A stretch of DNA of 64,000 bases, taken from assembly GCA_037176725.1 (NCBI GenBank), contig JAZBRS010000026.1:57638501-57702500 (forward strand), read 5' to 3'. Below, one piece after another: positions 54,701-64,000 of the stretch. The position numbers were made by a program, and so were the translations under genes. This DNA comes from Posidonia oceanica. Taxonomy: Eukaryota > Streptophyta > Magnoliopsida > Alismatales > Posidoniaceae. Below the pieces are notes generated by a model. That model saw only the letters and a list, made by a program, of their open reading frames with translations. It searched no databases and had not been told where the DNA came from. How positions within the stretch are numbered: the stretch's first letter is position 1; each line of letters begins with the position of its first letter.

Positions 54701-57442
54701 TGGGGAGTCTTCTGCTATCAAGTTATGCCATTTGGGCTCAAGAATGCCGGAGCAACATAACAGAGGGTGATGACAGTATTATTCCATGACCTCATGCACC
54801 AAGATGTTGAGGTCTACGTGGATGACATTATTGCTAAGTCTAGAGAGCCTAAGGATCACCTTATCTGCCTCAAAAAGCTCTATAACTGCCTGACGAAGTA
54901 CAAGCTTCGCCTCAACCCCAACAAATGTGTATTCAGGGTATCATCCGGCAAGCTACTGGGCTACATTGTCAGCCAGAGGGGGATTGAAGTGGACCCGAGC
55001 AAGGCCAAAGCCATCGTGGACATGCCACCTCCCAAGACTGAGAAAGAAGTCAGAGGCCTGCTGGGGCGTCTGTAGTATATCAGCCGGTTCATTGCGCAAC
55101 TCACACCTATCTATGAACCAATCTTTAAGCTCCTGAAGAAGAATGCATAGATCAACTGTAGCGAGGAGTGCCAAGTTGCATTTGACAAGATCAAGCAGCT
55201 CCTGATCAAGCCTCCTGTCCTGGTCTCTCCTGTGCCAGGGAGACCCCTAATTCTCTATCTTTCTACCACGCAACATTCCATGGGCACCGTCTTGGGCCAA
55301 CATGATAAAACTGGTAGAAAGGAGCGTGCCACTTACTACCTGAGCAAGAAGTTCACAGATTGCGAAGCAAGGTATAGTGCCATAGAGAAGACCTACTTGT
55401 CTCTGGTCTGGGCCGCGCAGAAGCTAAGGCATTACATGATGGCGCACCCGGTCTAGCTCTTATGCCGGCATGACCCCATCAAGTTCCTTTTTCAGAAGCT
55501 GGCTATGGTGGGCAGATGTGTTAAGTGGCAGGTGTTAATGTCTCAATATGACATCACCTTCGTCACGCAGAAATCAATGAAGGGGCAAGCCATGGCAGAT
55601 CATCTAGCCGACTTTCCCTTACCTGAATATCAGCGTCTGCAGACACAGTTCCTCGATGAAGACATTCTATTCGCCATGCAGGATTCAGGGCAGAAGGATC
55701 CTGAAGACAAACTACAGTGGCATCTGTACTTCGATGGCACGGTCAATAGAAGGGGCAGAGGCATCGGTGTTGTCCTAGCAACGCCGCAAGGAGTTCTGAT
55801 CCCCTTTGCGAGGAAGATAATATTCCCTTGCACCAAAAATGAGGCAGAGTATGAAGCCTGCCTTCTGGGACTGCAAGTCGCACTCAAGCATGATGTGCGC
55901 AAGCTGCATGTACATGGAGATGCGATGCTGGTCATCTCTTAGGTCAATGGCGATTAGAAGACCAAGGACCCTAAGCTGGTACCTTACCATGAATGCCTAC
56001 TGAAGCTGATAGAAGAGTTTGAAGACATCCGCGTCACTTACATGAATAGAGCCAAGAACACCTATGCAGATGCTCTGGCAACCTTAGCATCGTGGCTCTC
56101 CATACCCGAGCATCGTGTAGTGGACGTATCAGTCTCTCGTGTGGAACCGCCTGCACACTGCATGACTATCGAGGAAGCGGATCCAGCAGAGGAACTCTCA
56201 TGGTAACACGACATTAAAGTCTTCCTGGAATCTAGCAGCCCCCAACCTGGCACCTCAGCAACAGACAGAAAGACTTTGGTGCGTCTGGCGTCTAAGTACG
56301 TAATGGGGGAAGGACATCTGTACAGAAGATCTTACAACCAGATGCTCCTACGCTGCGTAGGCAAGAAGGAGGCCGACACACTGATGCTCCAAGTCCATGC
56401 AGGGACCTGCGGCCCTCACATGAACGGTGTGTTGCTGACCAAGAAGATTATGCTCCAAGACTACTTCTGGTCAACCATGGAGGCAGACTGCTGCCAATTT
56501 ATGCACAAGTGCCATAGCTGCCAAATCCATGGGAACTTCTTACACGCTCCCCCACAGGAATTGCATAGCATGTCTTCGCCATGGCCTTTCTCCACCTGGG
56601 GGATCAATGTCATTAGCGCCGTATACCCACCAGCTTCCAACGGTCATCGCTACATTCTGGTGGCGATCGACTACTTTACCAAGTGGGTGGAAGCTGCCTC
56701 CTACAAGACAGTTACTGCCGTGGCTACAGAGAAGTTTATTAGAAATAATATCATAGCCCGGTATAGAGTCCCACACGCGCTCATCTCTGATAACGGCACA
56801 AACTTCATAGCCAAGAGGATCGAAGACTACCTGCAGAGCTTCGATATCAAGCATCACTGATCCTCGCCTTATCGGCCACAGATGAACGGCACGGTAGAGT
56901 CTGCCAACAAGAACCTTATCAAAATCTTGAAAAAGATGGCAGAGACTCACAAGGACTAGCATGACAAGCTTCTGTATGCACTCTGGGCATACAGGACATC
57001 AGTCCGGACCTCAACAAGAGCCACCCCATACTCTCTGGTGTACGGCATGGAGGTAGTGTTGCCTGTCGAAGTAGAGATCCCCTCACTGCAGATCCTGCAA
57101 GAAGCTGACCTGGAAGAAGCAAAATGGGTCGAAGACAGCTGCATCCAGTTGAACCTGATTGATGAGCTTAGGCTGCAAGCCACACATCATGCTCAGTGCT
57201 ACCAGAAGCGCTCGGCCAGAGCATACCTGAAGAAGGTTAGGCCTAGAAGCTTCAATCCAGGGGATATGGTCCTCCGAGCCATCCATCTCCCCGACGGCTG
57301 AGGCAAATTCCTACCCAACTGGCGCGATCCCTTCTTAATCAAGCGAATCTTCTCCGGCGGCACAACAGTCCTTGAGGACATGGACCAGGTCAAGCAGTCT
57401 GAGCCGGTCAATTCATGCTACCTCAAGAAGTACTACCAGTAG
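51755..57442 (+). pseudogene. pol: Element C protease-RT-RNase H-integrase (decayed by stops only)
   Basis: One frame carries all homology from the retropepsin (LVDNGSGFNVCP near 51820) through the G-patch-like segment (GTPLGRHGQG near 52353), linker, RT (YVDD near 54813), both RNase H domains (LYFDGT near 55725), integrase zinc residues, DD35E and the end KKYYQ at 57439 with the native TAG at 57440. In-frame stops include 52052, 52679, 52892, 53471, 54650, 54758, 55073, 55148, 55454, 55940, 55955, 56204, 56858, 56957 and 57299. Most are explained by C to T change on one strand (CAG to TAG, CGA to TGA, TGG to TAG). No frameshift is needed over about 5.7 kb, unlike gag. Confidence 0.9.
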
Positions 57443-59154
57443 CCCGCCGCTGCCTTGCAGAGTCTTTTCTCTCTTACTTCTTTCATTCCATCTTTCCCAT
57501 GCATTTTAGGCTTGTTTATTTTTCAGCAGAGAAGATGTAAATGTATTATGTGCATTACTATCATAAGCCCGATGACGAAAATCGGAGATGCTTGCCTGCT
57601 CTGGAAAGAGTACCCTCTACCTCACCTGACACTACTTAGATGTCCTAACCAGTGAGGGAGCCACCATCCAGTGAGGACAGACGAAGTGTCTGAACCCCTT
57701 TAGGACTTACACCTCCAAAGGGAGAAAAAATCCTAGGGTGTGAGAGAGTGTAAGCAAAACCCATGTCTAAGCCTAAGCACAAGAAAAAAGAAGAGAGAAG
57801 ACTAGAAGGCGAAGACAGAAGTGAGCCCTAGAGATAGAAGTGTGCAGCATAACCCTGTCCCTCCAATTACCTTGGAGATGATCCAAAATCCGCACTTGGG
57901 AGTCTACCAGCCTTGCAAAGCCTGGTCCCCCATCTCAAAATCAGGCCCCCATTACCTCTAAGTTAGGGACAGCGGAAGCCTGCAAGCCAAACAAAAAAAA
58001 GAACAAGAAAGAAAAGACAAAAAGAAAAGAAAAAAAAACAAGCAAAACAAAAGGGGGGCAAAAACAAAAGTCAACCTCAGAAGAAAAAGGCAAGTAGTGT
58101 GATCCCGCCCCTTATCGCCTACCTTAGGGAAGAACCAAAGTTGCGCTTGGGAAATACGCAAGTCCCATGGGGCCAAGCCACCTTTGTCTGGCACTAGCTC
58201 CTCAACCTTCGACTAGGTGCCCACTACCTCCAAGCCAGGGATAGGGAAATCCGCACAGCTATGTGGGAGCAAAAAAGACAAGAAAAATAAAAAGAGTAGG
58301 TGTAGCTCCTTGAGAGTTTGGCATGGAGCCCGTCCTCACTACACCACCACCCAAGTGCCCATAATACCCTTTCCGGAGCGCCACCAACAGTTAGGAATCC
58401 GAGTAGAGTCTGGTGAGTCAGAGACTGCTCCCTTCCTTTGCAGCAAGCATCAAGCACTCCATATGCTGAGGGCAATAGATTTAGTATAGATCATGCATGC
58501 ATCTATCCACTATCAAATCACTTCTTTTGCCCCTTTCCTCCCACTCTGCAAGGCTCGGCTCAGCGTTGGGGCAGTACTTCTGCCAAGGTAGGTTGACCGC
58601 CTCCAAGCCTCAGAGCTACCGATCATTGCCAGTCCAGCAGCTCAGGGAATGCATCAGTAATCAGAGATAGGGCGATCACTCCAGAGGCCGCACGACAACT
58701 TTGGCACCCGTTGAGGCCCCTCACAGGCCGTCGAGTCTGTGCAGTCAGGTGCCACCCCTAACCTCTGTGCGACTTTGCTCCGGACGGACGAAGTCTCTTT
58801 TTGCTAGCCCCCTTGCTTCGTACAGGACAAGGACAAGCGTACCTCCTTTGTGACTTTGTCCCAGACAAACGAAGCTCCCTTCCCTTGTCTCCTCGCTCCA
58901 CACGGATGAGGACAAGAGTGCCTTTTGTGCGACTTCGCCCTGTGCAGGCGAAGCCCCCCTTTGCTTAACTGAATGTGCTTGAATTTTGTGGTCTGATTGC
59001 TAGCTGTAGCGTTTGAACTGCTTTATCAGCTTTATATGCACATCTACTTCTCTGTCTGCTAGTATTACATGCCTATACATGTTCCGGATTGATGAACAGC
59101 TTTGGCTACAGGTACTCGAAAATTTCGCACCAGCTGCCTACATTCTCTCCTGCA
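57443..59154 (+). other. Spacer between pol and PMD-like ORF, element C
   Basis: It opens with the block conserved in A and B: hairpin 57569-57585, GATGCTTGCCTGCTCTGGAA, then the purine run at 57717-57731. An A-rich tract follows (57985-58060), then sequence with three related phrases on a CGACTTTG...GACGAAG theme at about 58760-58960. The last 60 bases before the PMD-like ATG contain pyrimidine-rich sequence. No coding region is supported. Confidence 0.55.
57569..57585 (+). other. Conserved hairpin downstream of pol (C copy, compensated stem)
   Basis: CCGAT, 7-base loop, ATCGG. A and B have (in their own sense) CCGGT and ACCGG, so the fourth pair changed from G-C to A-T on both arms. Confidence 0.55.
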
Positions 59155-60357
59155 ATGGGCTTCTCTACCTTGGTGACTCCAATACATTGCTCTGAGACTC
59201 TCCGAGAGTGGATTGCCATGCTCACTGAGGCTGACCGTGAGAAATTGCGCTTGTGGGGCATACCATCCAAGCTCCTGAAGGATGCTAATGTGGAGGTTAG
59301 CCGACATCTCTTGTACGCTGCTGCAAGGTCCTAGAAGCCAGCGCACCACGTCTTTCGCTTCGGCAGGATGGAACTGACACCTACACTGGAGGAAGTACGC
59401 CGGATCTGCGGCTTCTCCATGCTCATGGGACCAGTCGTGTTCATGAGGCGTACTGGCTATGTCGCTGTCTTGAGAGAGCTAACAGGACTCTCTACACAAA
59501 GTTGCAAGAAAAGACTAGTCTGCATCGACAGGCCTGTTCCTGTGCTTCGTCTGAACTACTTTGAGGAAGTCTCCAAGAAGTGTGCCACACTGGGAGATGA
59601 ACTATGGCTCCATAGCTTCGTCACCCGCTTCCTAGGTGAGCTAATCTTCAGCCATGGCCGGATGACTGTCGCTATTGAGGTTGCGGAGATCGCCCTTGCT
59701 GTGGTAACCTGCCAAATCGACCTGGCACCTGTCGTCCTAGCTAAGACGTACCGCGGGCTAGACAGCATTTCACACCATTGCTGCCATTTTCACGGCTGCG
59801 AGGCTCTAGTACAAGTATGGCTGGCCGGACATCTGGAGGTAGACATCCTGCGCCCCTAGAAACATGCATTTGAGACATACTGCAGCAGCGGCCATGCCAA
59901 GACCATCAAGACTGTCCGCGAGGAGTATGAAAGGCTGGAAAAGCTGACAGATGATACAGTAACCTGGCGTATCATCCCATCTGCAGCAGAGCCGTTCACT
60001 GTTTTCTTCGGCGCCCGCAACATGTGACTGGTCGTCCTACCAGGGTTCACCGAAGGCGTGGAGTATCACCCCATCCGGTTCATGTGGCAGTTTGGTTTCC
60101 AGCATGGGGCTTTTGTCAACAGCACGGCACCGAAGCTGCTCTAGCCCTATCCTTTCAGCACAGTCGTTGCCACCACAGAGCTAGTCGACCTTATGCACCA
60201 TGGCGTGAAATCAACAGACATTGCAGCTGCAAAGGGCTCAGGATGTACTCCTGAGTATCTAACTGAAGTACAGGGGCTTTGGCCCATTAATGAGATCCCA
60301 CCTGGCGCACCTCTGTTTCCTGACGCTAGGAGGTCGAAGAAGGCCCGGACCAGCTAG
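59155..60357 (+). pseudogene. PMD-like extra ORF of element C (stops, no frameshift)
   Basis: ATG at 59155 (MGFSTLVTP) to TAG at 60355-60357: 1,203 bases, exactly the length of the intact A copy. Internal stops are at 59332 (TAG for TGG), 59857 (TAG for CAG), about 60025 (TGA for CGA) and about 60142 (TAG for CAG). Conserved segments include LRLWGIPSKLL, MELTPTLEEVRRICGF, LWLHSFVTRFLGEL and RSKKART at the end. The absence of any net indel, together with loss by point mutations only, suggests the frame was under selection until the copy died. Confidence 0.85.
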
Positions 60358-60834
60358 GGCATTTGTACATCTGCATATCCCTTTTGAGTCTTGCTGTACT
60401 CTGTTCAGCCTGTTATAGGCGTGTAATCAAGACTTTGTTAATGCAAGGATATTTTGTGCCAGTTGCTTATGTGCTTGGTCCACTTTCCGTAACATAATGC
60501 ATGCATGGTCTTACAATCATATCTTCAGCATACTACTACAGCCCCCTAGAGCCATGAGGAGGGCACTATCAGAACCTGACAACTTGCAAGTGCAGAAGCA
60601 ACTGCCAACACTCTCAGCGTCAGGGAAGGCTACCAGGCAAACTCCGCACTCCCCCCAAGGCGCCAGAATCTCTGCAGACGAACGTCGTCGAGATGAGTAA
60701 AGCCACCAGCACCCCCGGCCGGATCTTCGCCGGGCTGGTAGCCCTAACTACCTGCTTGACAAGGGCGTTAGCTTTGTCTATGTTCGTCATTTTTTCGATA
60801 CCAATGGCACTTCAGCTGTCCCCTGGTATCATCC
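60358..60834 (+). other. 3' segment of element C after the PMD-like ORF
   Basis: No gene and no copy of the hairpin arrays of A. It has a short CGCCGGGCTGG-type GC-rich part near 60710-60745. It ends where an inverted LTR begins, so the PPT and 3' LTR of C are not seen. Confidence 0.4.
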
Positions 60835-61709
60835 TGTAGTAATCCCGGTGTTCAGATCGTCCATGAACACTGCCAGAAGCTCGTGTGCACCGATCGGAAT
60901 CAGGCTCACTATAAGCAGCTATGTCCGAGGAGGAGGGCTCAACTCGAAAACACTTAAAACAGAGGAGAAAAGATAAGAAAAGAAAAAGATAAGACAATTT
61001 AGAGTCGCCACCGTGTCTATTATCGGGAGACAAGGAAAACCGAGGGAAATGCGTGAGTTAACATGCAAAACCAAGCAAAAGATGCAATGCAAAGCAATGC
61101 AAAAGAAAACAAATGCAAATGATAGGACTCATGCCTAGGATAAGGGCAATATGGTCCTTACGGGCCAAAAGACTGGGCAAGGACTCCTGTTACGTGCGGG
61201 GAAGGTGTTAGGCACCCCCGACACGCTTGAGAATCGGTCTTTCTAGGCTTACGCTCGCATACGCAGGGAAATGTAGGTTTGAATGCCTAAATGCCAATGA
61301 ATGCTTGAATGAATGCTCATAGGTGTGCTCTAAGTGGTGGGATGCAATGCAGGAAAGTAAACGTGCAGTCTAAGTGCTCAGCAGCACTGTCTGTGTTCCG
61401 AACCGGGCGAAACCTGGCTCGTGAGAACTCCAGACAGTAAGCATCACTACCCTATATGCAGACGGAAAAGCAAAACGACGGTAAAACCAAGCAATGCAGG
61501 TGACATGCAAGAGAAAACGGCGTAAAATACGCAAAACAATGCGAGAAACGGAAGCGGCACGCGAAATGGTGTAAGAAAACAAGGCTGCAAGCGAAACGAT
61601 GCGGGAAGCAAAGCGACGCGCGAAACGGCGCAAAAGACAAGAGCGACACGCGAAATGGTGCAAGAAAACAAGAGCGGCACGCGAAACGGTGCTGAAAGCA
61701 AAGCGGCAC
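60835..61709 (-). repeat. LTR fragment E, inverted relative to element C
   Basis: The plus strand begins TGTAGTAATCCCGG and continues as the reverse complement of the C-type LTR end, with the CAGATCGTCCATG and CGATCGGAATCAGG motifs, the PBS-like AGAGTCGCCACC, the GGTGTTAGGCACCCCC block and a hairpin array at about 61555-61700. It stops abruptly at 61709 where LTR F starts. No PBS lies left of 60835, so this edge is the outer end of a 3' LTR or of a solo LTR in minus orientation, or an inverted piece of C itself. Confidence 0.8.
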
Positions 61710-64000
61710 TATTGACACCCCATCTTGGCAGGCTTGGACCACTTGGAGCCCTCCTGGTGATTGCTGGACTCAAACCCAAACCAAAACCAAACCCTAATCC
61801 TCTTCTTTACCCTTCAAAATCAAGCCAACTTGACCTAAGCCTTTACCCCTCTTCCCAAGCTCAAAACCTAACCAAAATCCATAGGAAAACCCACCAACAC
61901 CCACTTAGCAAACCTACCCAAGAACTTAGAAACTTTCAAACCTAGACCATTCCCAAAAACCTTAGAAAACCTAGGTAAAACTACCCTTTTTCTACACCTC
62001 AAAACTCCTCCAAAACCTTCTTAGAATCAAACCAAAACTTCAGAACCAACACCTCAAATCCTAGACTGCCCACTCACCAATTTTCATCCCATTCCAAGAC
62101 CTTTAAGACCTCCATTCACCCAAATTATCCTTTTCTCTCTCCGGGATTATCATTTTCTCTCTCCTCTCTCTCTCCTGATTATCATCTCTCTTTTCATCCC
62201 CTTCTTGCTCCTTTTCTTGCTTGGCCGTGGGCCCCCTTTGTGCTTCTATCCTTCCTCTATCTTATTCCTATTTTTACTTTATTTTTAACACTTTCTCTAA
62301 TTTTCAAAAAAATCATTTTCCTCCAACCTATCTCTTTTCCTTTTATCTCCCTCTTTTTCCATTTCTTTCCTCCTTCTCTTTTCCTTTTCTCTCTTTTGCA
62401 AAAATCCATAAAAACCCTAAAAATCTGTAAAACCCCAAAACATAAAAGAAACAAATCAGAACCCTAAGAAAAACAATGGAAAAAACATTAAACAAGCAAT
62501 TAAAAACCTAAACTTAACTAAATCAAGCTAAAAAGAAAACCAAGCATGTGAGCTAAAAAATGCAAAACAAATCAAAAGAAAACACTGAAAAATCAAGAAA
62601 AAAACTAAAATGAAATCAAAACCCACCAAAAGTAAAAACCCCATCAAAAGGATTAAAAAAAAACCCTAAAAAGAAAAATTAAAAATCAAACACTAAAACA
62701 AGTAATTAAAGAAGCAAAAGACTTAACCTAATAAACATAAGAAGAACAACATAAAAACTTAACTAAAAAAAAAAGAGAAGGAAAAGAAAAACACATTTGA
62801 AAGACTTAAAAAACACCCCATCAAACCAGAAAAATCTAACTAAAAACTTCAAGAAAAATCAACAAATAAAAATCAAAGCATAATTTAAAAGACTTAAGAA
62901 AGGAAAAAACCCTAAGAAGACTAAAACTTAAAAACCTGAAAACAACCCTGATTAATACGAAAATAAATCCTAAAAAATCCTAATCAATATCCTAAGTGTC
63001 CAACAAGGGAAACACAATTTTTAAAACAATTTAAAAAAGGTTTAACAAACATTTAATCAAGTGAAAACTAATTAAAAGCAAAACCAAAACCCTAAAACCC
63101 TAAAACCCTAATCAAGCCCAAAACACATTAATCAACCCAAAATGGCCATTAAAAAATTTAATTAAAATCCTAACTCACAACACAACCTTTCTAGTATTTT
63201 TACTTATTTTTAATTTATTTTTCTAATTTTATTTCCTTTCTTTTTCCTCTCTTTCTTTCCTTCTTCCTTCCTCATTTTCTTTCTTTTTTCTTCCTTACTG
63301 GGCCCATCCAGCCCATCTCTCCCTCTCTTCTTTATTTCTTTTTTTTCTTTCCAGCCCGCAGCCCGGCCCGCTTCACCCTTCTTCTTCCCCACCTCCTCTG
63401 CATTTTTTCCACTAGTTTTCTCCCGCGAGCTGCCAACAGTCCTCCCTCCTTCATTTTTGAATTCAAGCTTCCATCTTATCATCCACAGCAGCTCGCCGCC
63501 TCTCTTCTATCTCAGCACCAATTCCGGAGGCTTTCAATGCCAGTCGCCTCGCCGTCTCCTGTCTGCTGCAGTGCCGCCGGTGGAATTCAAACCACCAGCT
63601 CGCGCCCAGCAGTCCCCTCCTCCTGATAAAAGCCTCCTCCTCGTCCTTCAATTCGGATGGACAGTAGTAGCAAGAGAGAAAGCAGACCTGAGAGAGCGGA
63701 GAGAAACCAGAATCCAGAGCCTTCTCCCCACCTGAGCGACCTCCTTCTTCTTCCACTTCATCCTCCAATTCCCAGAGAGAAGAGTCCGAGAGAGAGAGCT
63801 TGAGAGTCTTCCTTGGCACCCCGGGGAGAAAACCAAATCCCAGACCATTCCCACTCCTGAAAACCTCTCCTGTTTCTTTCCCGAAATTCAGAAAATCCTC
63901 CTCTCCTTTTTCCCATAACCCAGCATCCTTCCCGGCCTCAGAACTCCTCCCAATCACTCCCCCAATCTCACCCAACTACCAGCCTTCATCTCCCGCCATC
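61710..64000 (+). repeat. LTR F, B-type LTR in plus orientation, truncated by the window end
   Basis: Begins TATTGACACCCCATCTTGG, i.e. the usual TGTTGACACC start with its second base changed. It is very similar to the reverse complement of the B LTR from 45650 leftward through the A-rich zone, and less so through the GC-rich core (from about 63480). It includes CT-rich and TGGGCC-type sequence at 63230-63370. If it is an intact insertion the left flank GGCAC is the expected target duplication. Whether it is a 5', 3' or solo LTR cannot be told. Confidence 0.82.

Larger units (their letters stand above)
46986..60834 (+). mobile_element. Element C: old, decayed Tat-lineage element, plus strand
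   Basis: Same family architecture as A and B in opposite orientation: LTR end (46986-47350), PBS (47352-47369), leader, gag, protease, RT, RNase H, archaeal RNase H, integrase to 57442, spacer, PMD-like ORF (59155-60357). Its proteins are clearly homologous to those of A throughout, but the copy has about 20 in-frame stops and several frameshifts. The 5' LTR keeps only its last about 365 bases. On the right, instead of repeats, a PPT and a sense LTR, the sequence meets an inverted LTR at 60835, so the 3' end is missing or rearranged. Confidence 0.85.

Noticed and set aside
63085..63115. Telomere-like AAACCCT repeats (also on the plus strand as TTTAGGG-like at 11626-11650 and 33785-33810)
   Set aside because: Only two or three imperfect copies within LTR A-rich DNA; at most telo-box motifs, not a telomere.
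1..64000. Host genes, tRNA or rRNA genes
   Set aside because: All open frames of any length trace to retrotransposon proteins or to low-complexity DNA; no tRNA cloverleaf or rRNA segment was recognised by eye.

Overview
This window is plant nuclear DNA made up almost entirely of nested, very large Ty3/gypsy LTR retrotransposons. The Tat lineage (the group containing Ogre, Grande and Retand) is indicated by three things: an extra archaeal-type RNase H after the usual RT/RNase H pair, a G-patch-like segment after the protease, and an extra ORF outside gag-pol. No host gene, rRNA, tRNA or CRISPR array is visible. The species cannot be told from the sequence; a seed plant is the safest statement.

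Layout. Element B (minus strand) runs from beyond the left edge to 45650: a plant-mobile-domain-like (PMD-like) ORF (1-510, partial), a spacer, decayed pol (1970-7518), gag (35287-38537), leader, PBS and a 5.8-kb 5' LTR (39867-45650). Element A (minus strand, 7519-35286, 27,768 bp) is inserted into the protease region of B. A is complete. It has two 5,609-bp LTRs that differ at only about 15 sites by eye, a perfect 5-bp target duplication (GGTTG), a PBS, a PPT, a gag-pol frame of about 2,950 codons broken by two TAG codons, an intact 400-residue PMD-like ORF downstream of pol, and about 2.9 kb of tandem repeats before the 3' LTR. B itself sits in the RT gene of a different, older Tat-like element D (45651 to about 46985, minus strand).

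To the right lies element C (plus strand, about 46986-60834). It is an old relative of A and B with a truncated 5' LTR, a PBS and a partial tandem copy of it, gag-pol riddled with stops and frameshifts, and a decayed PMD-like ORF. It is followed by an inverted LTR fragment E (60835-61709) and by the start of a B-type LTR in plus orientation, F (61710 to the window end).

How the parts would work together. The LTR supplies promoter and polyadenylation functions. The GC-rich part of the LTR ends at a GTAAGT and the gag leader has a pyrimidine-tract/AG at the same place in A, B and C, so the LTR tail, PBS and leader could be removed as an intron from the gag-pol mRNA and kept in genomic RNA. The most unusual features are families of short tandem hairpins whose stems change in a compensatory way. 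They occur in the A 3' region, in the LTR tail, and as a single conserved hairpin just after pol in A, B and C. The PMD-like ORF has kept exactly the same length in A and C while gag has collected indels, which suggests it was under selection.
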